From positions 1,364,001 to 1,428,000 of the forward strand of contig NZ_WAJT01000001.1 in assembly GCF_009650605.1 (NCBI RefSeq): a DNA stretch of 64,000 nt, in the 5' to 3' direction. The translations under genes were made by a program, and so were the position numbers. This DNA comes from Labrenzia sp. CE80. GTDB lineage: Bacteria; Pseudomonadota; Alphaproteobacteria; Rhizobiales; Stappiaceae. Shown here in pieces: positions 26,871-35,423 of the stretch. The notes beneath the pieces were generated by a model. That model saw only the letters and a list, made by a program, of their open reading frames with translations, searched no databases and was not told the DNA's origin. The stretch's first letter is position 1, and each line of letters opens with the position of its first letter.

Positions 26871-27538
26871 TCGGCCGCATTGGACAGGCGCCCAAGGGAC
26901 TTAGCCGGATCCAGGAGCGCAATCGATCGCGAATCATCGAAGGTGGGCTCGCCGAATTTTCCCGCTTTGGCTATTCGGGGACTACGATCGAAAAGATCGC
27001 TGTGGCGACGGGCATGTCGAAATCGAATCTCCTGTACTACTTTTCCTCCAAGGCGGCGATCTACGAAGCGGTTCTGGCCCATATTCTTGACGTCTGGCTC
27101 GCGCCGCTGCGCGGACTGGACCCGGAAAAAGACCCGGCGACAGAGCTTGCTGCCTACATCCATCAAAAGATCAAGATGTCAGCAGAACTTCCTGAAGCAT
27201 CGCGACTATTTGCCAACGAAGTGCTGCAGGGTGCTCCACGGATCCAACGGGTTATGGAAGAGGATCTCAAATCTCTTGTTGACGAGAAATCCGAGGTCAT
27301 CCGGCACTGGATCCGAGCAGGTAAGCTTGAAGCAATCGACCCGGTGCAGCTGATTTTCACGATCTGGGCAATGACGCAGCACTATGCCGATTTCCAAACG
27401 CAAATTCAGATCCTGACCGGCAAGACGCTCGACGATCCGGACTTTCGCCAGGAAGCCGAGACGACAGTTACAAGGCTGATCCTGCGTGGTTGTGGCCTCG
27501 AGCCGCAAGCCGGCACTGGCCAGGGCGACGCGGCATGA
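26867..27538 (+). CDS. RutR-like TetR-family regulator, copy 2
   Basis: A 223-residue paralogue of the preceding gene. The HTH part is RIIEGGLAEFSRFGYSGTTI ... IAVATGMSKSNLLYYFSSK, and the C-terminal domain has FTIWAMTQHYADFQTQI and LTGKTLDDPDF, aligning with copy 1 along the full length. The recognition helices differ (LPKANLHYYF against MSKSNLLYYF) but are similar enough for related operators. It is translationally coupled to copy 1 and to the following arfB gene by ATGA overlaps. Confidence 0.9.
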   Translation: MIGRIGQAPKGLSRIQERNRSRIIEGGLAEFSRFGYSGTTIEKIAVATGMSKSNLLYYFSSKAAIYEAVLAHILDVWLAPLRGLDPEKDPATELAAYIHQKIKMSAELPEASRLFANEVLQGAPRIQRVMEEDLKSLVDEKSEVIRHWIRAGKLEAIDPVQLIFTIWAMTQHYADFQTQIQILTGKTLDDPDFRQEAETTVTRLILRGCGLEPQAGTGQGDAA

Positions 27539-28002
27539 CCCCACTTGGCGATGAGTTCCAAGAGACCACTGTCTCAGGAAAGATAACGGTTTTGGGCCAG
27601 GTTCATATCCTCGCGTCTGATCTTCATGAGGATTTTATTCGCGCCTCTGGTCCAGGCGGACAGAACGTCAACAAGGTTTCCACGGCCGTCCAGCTTCGCT
27701 TCGATCTTGAGGGCAATGAGACGTTGCCTTCCGACATCAAGGCACGTGCCTCGCGGCTAGCCGGCAGTCGGCTGACGCTCGGCGGCGAGATCGTTCTACA
27801 GGCGGATCGTTTTCGTACCAGGGAGCGCAACCGCGAAGACGCCTTGGAACGGTTGCTTGAGCTCTTGAGAAAGGCCTGTGAGCGGCCAAAGGCCCGACGG
27901 CCAACGAAACCAACCCTTGGTTCAAAAAAGCGAAGACTTGATACCAAGAAAAAACGCGGCTCGGTCAAGAAAATGCGCGGCAAGCGCGGGCTTGATGATT
28001 GA
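27535..28002 (+). CDS. arfB: Peptidyl-tRNA hydrolase ArfB (YaeJ)
   Basis: Ribosome rescue factor that releases peptides from stalled ribosomes. The 155-residue protein has the catalytic GGQ in RASGPGGQNVNKVST and a long basic tail (KPTLGSKKRRLDTKKKRG) that enters the empty mRNA channel. Starting at the ATG overlapping the regulator stop codon gives the usual length; an upstream ATG inside the regulator gene is unlikely. Its coupling to pyrimidine regulators looks like positional accident. Confidence 0.93.
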   Translation: MTPLGDEFQETTVSGKITVLGQVHILASDLHEDFIRASGPGGQNVNKVSTAVQLRFDLEGNETLPSDIKARASRLAGSRLTLGGEIVLQADRFRTRERNREDALERLLELLRKACERPKARRPTKPTLGSKKRRLDTKKKRGSVKKMRGKRGLDD

Positions 28003-28111
28003 GACGCCTTTGGGAGAGTACATTCAAGCGTGAGGCCGCTAGGTTGGTTTACAATTGCGCTTGTGCCAAGCCTTTCACGTCTGCTGGAAAATTACGAATT
28101 TGGTGAGGAAA

Positions 28112-28786
28112 ATGCACGATTTAAAACTATTTGTAGCGCCGGGAACATGCGCCCGGGTGCCAACGATTGCGCTTGAAGAAATCGGCGTCCCCTTTGAAAC
28201 AGAATTGGTTCGGCTCGCGGCAAAGCAGCAGAAGACGCCCGAATTCCTTGCGAAAAACCCAAAGGGCAAGGTGCCAACCATCCTGATAGATGGAAAGCCC
28301 CTGACCGAGAACGTTGCTATCTTGACTTGGCTGCACCGCACCTATCCAGATGCAAAGCTCTTGCCTGAGACGACAGACGAGTTGGAACGAGTCAAGCAAA
28401 TTGCCGATGTGGCTTTCTTTTCAGCCACCGTGCATCCGATTGTTACGCGGATCGCCATGCCCATGTATTTTCTAGACGGTGAGGGCGCTTATGACCGCAT
28501 TCGGCCAAAGGGTGCCGAAGCCATGGGACCGGTCATGTCGATGGTCAATGAACGCCTTGAAAATGGTCCCTGGTGGTATGGCGAAAACTGGTCCGTTGTT
28601 GATGGCTATCTCTTTTGGGCCTGGTGGCGGATCACAGGTGTGGGCTATTCTGCAGACCAATTTCCGAATATTCGCGATCACGCCGCCCGAATTATCGAAC
28701 GTCCATCGGTCGCACGCGCAATGCAACGGGAGGCCGACAATATTGAAGTTCTGAAGTCCGAAGGCCTCTATCTTGCGCCGAAATAA
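28112..28786 (+). CDS. Glutathione S-transferase family protein
   Basis: A 224-residue cytosolic GST. The thioredoxin-like N-terminal domain starts LKLFVAPGTCARVPTIALEE, with the conserved NPKGKVPTI cis-proline and the glutathione gamma-glutamyl site LTENVAILTWL. The alpha-helical C-terminal domain follows from about residue 90. The ATG at 28112 has GAGGA upstream; 19 further upstream codons are not family-like. A Ser/Cys near the N-terminus (GTCAR) suggests a beta-class-like or related bacterial GST. Substrate unknown; alone in its transcript. Confidence 0.85.
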   Translation: MHDLKLFVAPGTCARVPTIALEEIGVPFETELVRLAAKQQKTPEFLAKNPKGKVPTILIDGKPLTENVAILTWLHRTYPDAKLLPETTDELERVKQIADVAFFSATVHPIVTRIAMPMYFLDGEGAYDRIRPKGAEAMGPVMSMVNERLENGPWWYGENWSVVDGYLFWAWWRITGVGYSADQFPNIRDHAARIIERPSVARAMQREADNIEVLKSEGLYLAPK

Positions 28787-29003
28787 GCGTTCGTGTCGGG
28801 CGCACTTCGTTCGGTGATTTCTGAAACGTGCCAACGGCTAAGGTTGATCTAACAAGGATCCTGACTAAGACTACGATATTGCCTGAATGTCGGCGGGTCG
28901 ACGTCCGTTGGCACATGCTATTTCATCAGGGCAAAATCGCTTTTTCAGACTGATGTGGACTGGTAGAAAAGGGCTTCGAAAGAGCGAACGCCGGAAGATT
29001 TGT

Positions 29004-29516
29004 ATGAAATTTCGCAACGCGCTGCCTTCTGATGCTCCAATCCTTGCAGCCATTTCGATCGAGGTCTGGCTTGGAACCTACATTCGAAGCGGAGTAAGCG
29101 CTTTTTTTGCAGAATTCGCGCTCAGTGAATTTACGACCGACAAACTTGCAGCCGTACTCGCAGACCCTAACGAGCAGGTGATTGTTTCCGAGAATAAGGA
29201 TGGGCTTGATGGATTTATCCGCCTCAGCCATGGGAAAGTTGCTCCGGTTGCGAACTGTTCCACCATGGAGATCTCGACGCTCTACGTGCAGCCTCGACAC
29301 CATGGCAGGGGGCTTGGGCGGATGTTGCTCGAGCATGGGCTGGATTATGCTCGAGATGTCGATGCTCCGTCGGTTTGGTTGACGACCAACTCCGAGAATA
29401 CACCGGCGATCGCGTTCTATCTGCGTCAGGGCTTTGATAAGGTCGGAACCACGCATTTCCGTATCCAGGACCAAGCTTATTTGAATGATGTTTTCAAGCT
29501 TGCTGTTCCTCAATAG
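29004..29516 (+). CDS. GNAT-family N-acetyltransferase
   Basis: A 170-residue acetyl-CoA-dependent acetyltransferase. Motif A is present as STLYVQPRHHGRGLGRMLLE with the RxxGxG pyrophosphate loop, and motif B as NTPAIAFYLRQGFDKVG. The ATG at 29004 (MKFRNALPSDAPILAA) has GGAAG upstream and begins right at the fold, so the 39 upstream in-frame codons are excluded. The acceptor substrate cannot be inferred. Confidence 0.85.
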   Translation: MKFRNALPSDAPILAAISIEVWLGTYIRSGVSAFFAEFALSEFTTDKLAAVLADPNEQVIVSENKDGLDGFIRLSHGKVAPVANCSTMEISTLYVQPRHHGRGLGRMLLEHGLDYARDVDAPSVWLTTNSENTPAIAFYLRQGFDKVGTTHFRIQDQAYLNDVFKLAVPQ

Positions 29517-29671
29517 AGCGGTGTTTTCTGGCAAACGGATCCCGAGATTCTCGTGAGTGGCTGTAGAACGCTGACTAGAATAGGGCTCGACTGCCTTATG
29601 ATCGACACCTACATAATGCGCATAATGTATATTATGGAATATATTTTAGCCTATTGAACAAGCCTAAACAC

Positions 29672-30238
29672 CTAGGGTTCTGTTGTCGGGTCCTCCAAGG
29701 AACCGTCAATTATCTTGCGTGCAACATCAAAGCCGTAGCCAGCGCGGCAGAGTGCGGCCATGTCCTTGTCACGATAATCAGCGCGAGTTCCTCGCGTACG
29801 CCACGGACCGAGCCTGCGACGCCGGGCGAATATGACAGCGGCTTCGAGATCACTCGTATCGCTTTGTTCAAGTGCCTGGGTCACGATTTCGCCGGATACG
29901 CCCTTGGATCTCAGCCTGGCTTCGATCTGACGTTGCGATCGGCCACGCCGCCTTTGGCTGGCCACCTTGGTCTCGGCAAAGGTGACGTCATTGACCAAGC
30001 CAGTGCGCTGGCACTTTGCAACGACAGCTTCGATCATCTCACTGAACTCGGCGGGATCGCGTTCGTGAAAATGAGCGGCGCGCATCACCTTGCGCTCAAG
30101 GACGCGCTGAAGGTTCGCCGCTGATGAGCTGTAACGATCGAGATAATGGATAGCGGATCGTGTCAGACGCTCTTCAGTCGGGATCTTGTAGCGCTTGCCG
30201 GTCGCTCTGCCGCTATTTTTGTCTTCCCGCTCTGCCAT
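29672..30238 (-). CDS. recX: Recombination regulator RecX
   Basis: Modulator of RecA filaments. The 188-residue protein has the three-helix repeats of the family: RLTRSAIHYLDRYSSSAANL, RTGLVNDVTFAETKVASQRR, RRGRSQRQIEARLRSKGVSG. The ATG at 30238 (MAEREDKN) is preferred; a TTG at 30274 overlapping the previous gene would add 12 residues. It is last in the minus-strand run that starts at rlpA. A 155-base AT-rich convergent gap follows with an inverted repeat CATAAT/ATTATG at 29621-29636. Confidence 0.88.
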   Translation of the reverse strand: MAEREDKNSGRATGKRYKIPTEERLTRSAIHYLDRYSSSAANLQRVLERKVMRAAHFHERDPAEFSEMIEAVVAKCQRTGLVNDVTFAETKVASQRRRGRSQRQIEARLRSKGVSGEIVTQALEQSDTSDLEAAVIFARRRRLGPWRTRGTRADYRDKDMAALCRAGYGFDVARKIIDGSLEDPTTEP

Positions 30239-30270
30239 AGCCTGACCCTGCGTTTCGCCTTTTAAACGCT

Positions 30271-31077
30271 TCAAAGCGTGCGCGTCAGGACCATACCATC
30301 ATATGCAGGAATGACGGACGTTGGCAGCTTTGACCGCAGTTTCTCATAGTCCAGATCGTTGTGGAGATCGGTCAGGATCGTTTGCCGGGGTTTCAGATCA
30401 TCGGCCCAGGTAAGCGCGTCGTCCAGGTTGAAGTGGCTCGGGTGCGGGTCGCTGCGAAGGCAGTCGAGAATCCACACATCAAGGTCTTCAAAGCCGCCGC
30501 GCGCACTTAGCGGAATGTCTGATACATCCGGCAGATAAGCAATGTTCTCAAACCGAAAGCCTAGGGAGTTGATGTCACCATGCTGGACCTCAATCGGCAG
30601 AAACTCGATAGGTCCGCCCTCGCCGACGATGGTCACCGTGTTCTGATCGGTAAGCGGGAGGCGTTCGAGGATCGGGGGATAGGACGAACCGGCCGGCGTT
30701 GTGAAGCAGTATCCGAACGCGCTTTGCGCACGGACATGGGTCGCCTCGTCCATGTAGACGGGAACCTTGCGGCGATAGCGGATGGCGAACATTCGAAGGT
30801 CGTCAATGCCATGCAGATGATCGGCATGAGCATGGGTGTAAAGCACCGCATCGACCTTTTGGACCTCGTGCTCGAGCATCTGCTGTCGCAGATCCGGGCC
30901 CGTATCGATCAAGACCGTCGTCTTGCCGGATGTTGAAATGCGTTCAACTAGCAACGAGCAGCGCAGACGGCTGTTCTTCGGGTTCAGAGGATCGCAAGCG
31001 CCCCAGTCATTACCGATACGAGGTACGCCGCCAGACGATCCGCATCCTAGAATTGTGACCGTCAGCGTATCGCTCAT
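30271..31077 (-). CDS. MBL-fold metallohydrolase (PhnP-like)
   Basis: A 268-residue metallo-beta-lactamase-fold phosphodiesterase. The metal site THAHADHLHGIDDLR is clear near residue 82, with further ligands in VQHGD and LHNDL-type motifs. The N-terminal ILGCGSSGGVPRIG and CSLLVE-like pattern, with cysteines for an extra zinc site, resemble PhnP (cyclic phosphodiesterase). In alphaproteobacteria this gene usually sits between tatD and recX as it does here; its physiological substrate is unclear. Overlaps tatD by ATGA. Confidence 0.88.
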   Translation of the reverse strand: MSDTLTVTILGCGSSGGVPRIGNDWGACDPLNPKNSRLRCSLLVERISTSGKTTVLIDTGPDLRQQMLEHEVQKVDAVLYTHAHADHLHGIDDLRMFAIRYRRKVPVYMDEATHVRAQSAFGYCFTTPAGSSYPPILERLPLTDQNTVTIVGEGGPIEFLPIEVQHGDINSLGFRFENIAYLPDVSDIPLSARGGFEDLDVWILDCLRSDPHPSHFNLDDALTWADDLKPRQTILTDLHNDLDYEKLRSKLPTSVIPAYDGMVLTRTL

Positions 31078-31877
31078 GCCAGTCCTTCGCCCGTGTGAAA
31101 CGACTTGGGCACTTTGGTGAACAAGCGGAAGAAATTGTCCGTTGTCTGAGCCGCGATTTCCTCCAGTGAAATACCGCGTGTTTCGGCAAGGACCGCCGCG
31201 GTCATGGCCGTATAAGCAGGCTCGTTGCGCTTGCCTCGACGTGGCTGCGGCGCAAGATATGGGGCGTCGGTCTCCACCAACAGACGATCAGCTGGAAGGT
31301 CCCGGGCAATCGCCCTGATGTCTTCAGATCTTTTGAAGGTCAGGATGCCTGAAAAAGAGACGTAGAGCCCCAGATCAACGGCCCTCAGCGCAAGGTCGCG
31401 GCCTGAGGAAAAGCAGTGGAGAAGTGCGGGGAAAACCCCCTTCCCCATTTCCTCCTCAAGGATTGCAGCCATGTCATCATCTGCATCGCGCGAATGGATG
31501 ACGAGCGGCAGGCCGGTTTCGCGCGCGACCTCGATGTGAATGCGAAGCCCTTCTGCCTGGGCGTCTCTTGGCGCTTTGTCGTAGAAGTAGTCGAGACCGG
31601 CTTCTCCGATCGCCACGACCTTTGGGTGCTGCGCCAATTCGATGATTTCGGCCGCGGGAATGCCCCGTTCTTCGCCCGCCTGGTGAGGATGCGTGCCGAC
31701 CGAGCAAAAGACATTGTCATATTGCTCGGCGACAGCCTTGACCTGATCGAATTTGCGGACCCTGGTGCAGATGGTCACCATCAAGTCGACGCCGGCTTCG
31801 TGGGCGCGCGAAATCAAGTCGTCGCGCTCACCGTCAAAATCGGGAAAATCCAGATGGCAATGGCTGTCTACGAGCAT
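31074..31877 (-). CDS. tatD: TatD-family metal-dependent deoxyribonuclease
   Basis: A 267-residue amidohydrolase-fold nuclease with roles in DNA repair and quality control. It shows the metal ligands DSHCHLDFP at the N-terminus, the central GEAGLDYF and IHSRDADDD, LLHCFSSG, and the C-terminal LVETDAPYLAPQPRRGKRNEPA. Length is typical. It follows metG by 61 bases in the same direction. Confidence 0.94.
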   Translation of the reverse strand: MLVDSHCHLDFPDFDGERDDLISRAHEAGVDLMVTICTRVRKFDQVKAVAEQYDNVFCSVGTHPHQAGEERGIPAAEIIELAQHPKVVAIGEAGLDYFYDKAPRDAQAEGLRIHIEVARETGLPLVIHSRDADDDMAAILEEEMGKGVFPALLHCFSSGRDLALRAVDLGLYVSFSGILTFKRSEDIRAIARDLPADRLLVETDAPYLAPQPRRGKRNEPAYTAMTAAVLAETRGISLEEIAAQTTDNFFRLFTKVPKSFHTGEGLA

Positions 31878-31938
31878 GGCGTCCGTTGTATCTTATCAGT
31901 CCAAAAAGCGTCAGAGCTTCAAATAGGTTGCGGGCGTA

Positions 31939-33495
31939 TCATGCGCCAGAGGCTTCTGGCTCGACATAGCGCGGGAAAGCGCCTTCAGGCTTGGGAATTT
32001 CACGGCCAGGCGTCAGTCGATGCTCTGCTCCGAGCTTGGCAAAGTCACGCTCGTCCTCGCTCAGGGAGAGATTGTCGAGAAGCTTCGCGGCAGCTGTCGG
32101 CGTCACCGGCTGCGCCAGGATGGAAACCTGACGCACGACCTCTGCGGTCACATAAAGAACTGTTCCCATGCGCTCAGGATCTGTCTTCTTCAACGCCCAG
32201 GGTTCTTGAGCGGCAAAATAGCGGTTGGCTTCAGCCACGCAGTCCCAGACGCAAGCAAGGCCGGCATGGATTTCCTGCTTTGCGAAAGCGCTGCGGCAAA
32301 TCTCGAGCATGGCGTCAGCCTGACCAAGGATCGCCTTGTCCTCTTCGGTGAAGGCGCCTGGGGCCGGCAATTTGTGATCACAGTTCTTGGCAATCATCGA
32401 CAGGGAGCGTTGCGCCAGATTGCCGAGATCATTGGCGAGATCCGCGTTGATCCGGTTGACGATGGCCTCGTGGCTGTAGTTGCCGTCCTTGCCGAAAGGG
32501 ACTTCGCGCAGGAAGAAATAACGCGTCTGGTCAAGACCATAGGCCTCAATCAGGTTGAATGGATCGATCACATTGCCGATAGACTTGGACATCTTCTCGC
32601 CCTTGTTGAACAAGAAGCCATGGGCAAAGACGCGTTTGGGTAGTTCCAGGCCAGCGGACATCAAAAACGCGGGCCAATAGACGGCATGGAAACGGATGAT
32701 GTCCTTGCCGATGATATGGGCGTCCGCCGGCCAATATTTCCAAAGCGGATCGGTTTCGTCGGGAAAGCCGAGACCGGTGATGTAATTCGTCAGGGCGTCA
32801 ACCCAGACGTACATGACGTGCTTTTCATCGCCTGGAACCGGCACTCCCCAATCAAAGGTGGTTCGCGAAATGGACAGGTCCTTGAGACCGCCCTTGACGA
32901 AGCTGACCACCTCATTGCGGCGCTCATTTGGACCGATGAAGTCGGGTTGATCGTCATAGAGCGCCAGGAGCTTGTCTTCATATTCAGACAGCTTGAAGAA
33001 GTAGCTTTCCTCTTCCACCCATTCGACGGGCGTGCCCTGAGGTCCGTAGCGGACACCGTCGTCCCGGACTTCCGTTTCACTTTCCTGATAGTAGGCTTCA
33101 TCGCGGACGGAATACCAACCGGAGTAGCTGTCCTTGTAGATGTCGCCGTTGGCGGCCATACGGCACCATATTTCCTGGCTCGCCTTGTGATGGCGCTCCT
33201 GGCTGGTGCGGATGAAGTCGGTGTTGGTGCAGCCAAGGGCCTCGACCATCGCTTCAAACCGGTCAGAGTTGCGGTCCGCGAGTTCGGCCGCCGTGATGCC
33301 TTCCTTCTGCGCCGTTTGCAGCATCTTCTGACCATGCACATCGGTGCCGGTCAGGAAGTAAACATCCTTGCCATCGAGCCGTTGGAAGCGCGCCATGGCG
33401 TCTGTGGCAATCGCTTCATAGGCGTGGCCGATGTGCGGTGCCCCGTTCGGATAGGAAATGGCGGTCGTGATGTAATAGCTTTGTCGGTCGGTCAT
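31939..33495 (-). CDS. metG: Methionyl-tRNA synthetase
   Basis: Class I aminoacyl-tRNA synthetase charging tRNA-Met. The 518-residue protein has the HIGH motif in YPNGAPHIGHAYEAIATDA and the KMSKS motif in NKGEKMSKSIGNVIDP near residue 305. There is no C-terminal dimerisation/tRNA-binding EMAP domain and no zinc-knuckle with four cysteines, so this is the short MetG form common in alphaproteobacteria. The ATG at 33495 follows holB by 99 bases. Confidence 0.97.
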   Translation of the reverse strand: MTDRQSYYITTAISYPNGAPHIGHAYEAIATDAMARFQRLDGKDVYFLTGTDVHGQKMLQTAQKEGITAAELADRNSDRFEAMVEALGCTNTDFIRTSQERHHKASQEIWCRMAANGDIYKDSYSGWYSVRDEAYYQESETEVRDDGVRYGPQGTPVEWVEEESYFFKLSEYEDKLLALYDDQPDFIGPNERRNEVVSFVKGGLKDLSISRTTFDWGVPVPGDEKHVMYVWVDALTNYITGLGFPDETDPLWKYWPADAHIIGKDIIRFHAVYWPAFLMSAGLELPKRVFAHGFLFNKGEKMSKSIGNVIDPFNLIEAYGLDQTRYFFLREVPFGKDGNYSHEAIVNRINADLANDLGNLAQRSLSMIAKNCDHKLPAPGAFTEEDKAILGQADAMLEICRSAFAKQEIHAGLACVWDCVAEANRYFAAQEPWALKKTDPERMGTVLYVTAEVVRQVSILAQPVTPTAAAKLLDNLSLSEDERDFAKLGAEHRLTPGREIPKPEGAFPRYVEPEASGA

Positions 33496-33594
33496 GACGC
33501 TCTTGATTGATTTGCCCGAAGTGTCTGAAAGGAAGGGAGAAGAACTCCAATGGCGGATGTGGCTTAAACCGAAGCTGCCGGTGTCGGCGCTGGC

Positions 33595-34671
33595 TCAGGC
33601 GGGCATTCGCATGACCTTTGAAAGGTTCCGGAACACGTCAAGGACTACCTGTTTTCTGTCGAGATTGAGCGCATCGGTATCGGCCGCCGCGCGGTTCATC
33701 TTTTCCCACAAGTCAGCCCAGCTGACAAGCCGCCCCGGCGCGCTCGTCGCATCTGCCCGCATGCGCCTGTGAAGCCATTGCCGCGCGATATGGAGAAAAC
33801 TTTTCCAATTGTCACTTTGGCCTCGTGCAGCAACAAGATCACCGAGACCGTGAAGCGCGATGACATCAACCTCGGGCGCTTTTTCTGCGAGCGAAATGAA
33901 GCCCTTGTTGATCGCAAGACCATCGCCGGACAATAGCGTCAGTGCCGATCTCAGGCTTCCGTCTGCGAAGCCGACGAGATCAGACAGGCCGTTGGCGTCC
34001 GGCAGGTCATCCGGACTGAGACCTCTCAGCCCATCGACGATCTCGTCATTGCCCAGCGGCTGCATGTCGATCCGCCGGCACCGCGAGCGGATGGTCGGCA
34101 GCAATCGGCCAGGCGCGTGGGACAGGACAAGGAAGAGGCACTGAGCGGGCGGTTCTTCAAGGATTTTGAGGAGCGCGTTGGCTGAACTGATGTTCATGTC
34201 ATCAGCCGCATCCACGATGCAGACACGCCACGCCGAACCTGACGCGGTGGTGCCGAAAAAGGAAACGGTCTTGCGGATCTCATCGACCGGAAGCTCAGTC
34301 TTGAACCGCTTGCCTTTTTCGTCCCAAGGACGGCGTAAATGCAAAATGTTGGGGTTGGCCCCGGACGCAACCTGACGAAAGACCGGGTGATCCTCCGGCA
34401 CGGAAAGATCATGCGCCTCGGCAACGGCCGTGCCAAAGCGGTCTGGATTGGCAATGGCAAAGCGGGCGAAGCGGAAGGCCAACGTGGCCTTGCCGATGCC
34501 TTTAGGCCCGCCGAGGATCCACGCGTGATGCAAGCGCTCTGACCTGTAGGCGTCGAGCAATTGGCGTTCGGTTTCCTGGTGACCGACAAGGAGCCCGCGC
34601 TCGCGCGGCAGCGGCAGACCAGGCAGCGCATCGACTTCCGGCGTGTCCTTGATTTCAGGCGCTCTGGCCAT
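33595..34671 (-). CDS. holB: DNA polymerase III subunit delta-prime HolB
   Basis: Clamp-loader subunit. From the ATG at 34671 the protein has 358 residues and an AAA+ fold with Walker A-like ILGGPKGIGKATLAFRFARF near residue 53 and the sensor/SRC region LPTIRSRCRRIDMQPL. VDAADDMNISSANALLKILEEPPAQ is the characteristic delta-prime motif. In-frame sequence upstream of 34671 lies inside tmk and is arginine-rich, so it is excluded. Overlaps tmk by 17 bases. Confidence 0.94.
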   Translation of the reverse strand: MARAPEIKDTPEVDALPGLPLPRERGLLVGHQETERQLLDAYRSERLHHAWILGGPKGIGKATLAFRFARFAIANPDRFGTAVAEAHDLSVPEDHPVFRQVASGANPNILHLRRPWDEKGKRFKTELPVDEIRKTVSFFGTTASGSAWRVCIVDAADDMNISSANALLKILEEPPAQCLFLVLSHAPGRLLPTIRSRCRRIDMQPLGNDEIVDGLRGLSPDDLPDANGLSDLVGFADGSLRSALTLLSGDGLAINKGFISLAEKAPEVDVIALHGLGDLVAARGQSDNWKSFLHIARQWLHRRMRADATSAPGRLVSWADLWEKMNRAAADTDALNLDRKQVVLDVFRNLSKVMRMPA

Positions 34672-35368
34672 GCGCTTGCGCCCTCGCGTTTTCGGCTGAA
34701 GGTTCGTCGGAGCCGCGATCGGTCGGGCCCAACTCGGCAAAGTGGTTTTGGACCGCGGCCCAGATCGCCTTTTCAACGGCCTCCGTGTCCTGGCGGCCGT
34801 CAATCACCGCAAAGCGCGCAGGCTCCCGGCGCGCCAGGTCCAGAAAGAGCGCACGGCGGCGTTCATGAACACCCATATCATCGATCTCAAACCGGTCCGG
34901 ACCGCCGGTCGAGACCGTTTCCGAGCGCGTTTTGACCCGGGCGAGCCCAACATCGGCGGGAATGTCGATCAAAATGGTGAGATCAGGGCACATGCCCGCA
35001 ACAGCGGCTGTTTCGAGCAGATCGAGATAGGCAGGATCCACCCCGGCTTCACCCTGATAGACACGCGTGGAGTCTGCAAACCGATCGCACAGTACCCACT
35101 CGCCACGCCCAAGAGCAGGCTCAATGGTGCTATCGACATGGTCAGCACGGGCGGCGGCAAAGAGCATTGCTTCGCCGCGCGGACCGAGATCCTTCGCCTC
35201 GCCGGACAGGAGCATCGTTCTGATCTTCTCTGCACCAGGCGAGCCACCCGGTTCCCTGGTTACGACGACGGTTAGCCCTAACTTGGAGAGACGCTCCTTC
35301 AGCCGTTGGATCTGGGTGGATTTGCCAGCCCCTTCCCCGCCTTCAAAGGTGATGAAACGGCCTTTCAA
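34655..35368 (-). CDS. tmk: Thymidylate kinase
   Basis: Phosphorylates dTMP to dTDP. The P-loop FEGGEGAGKSTQIQRL is at the N-terminus; VVTREPGGSPGAEKIR is the DR-E type dTMP site and LCDRFADSTRVYQGE follows. The chosen start is a TTG at 35368, giving 237 residues that begin exactly at KGRFITFEGG, because GGGAG lies eight bases upstream. An ATG at 35449 would add 27 non-family residues and overlap the preceding gene. Located in the conserved dacC-tmk-holB order. Confidence 0.94.
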   Translation of the reverse strand: MKGRFITFEGGEGAGKSTQIQRLKERLSKLGLTVVVTREPGGSPGAEKIRTMLLSGEAKDLGPRGEAMLFAAARADHVDSTIEPALGRGEWVLCDRFADSTRVYQGEAGVDPAYLDLLETAAVAGMCPDLTILIDIPADVGLARVKTRSETVSTGGPDRFEIDDMGVHERRRALFLDLARREPARFAVIDGRQDTEAVEKAIWAAVQNHFAELGPTDRGSDEPSAENARAQAHGQSA

Positions 35369-35423
35369 ATCTGGTCTCCCTGACCCATGCTTGCTGTCAT
35401 CTTCACAGGCGCTGACACCGCGC

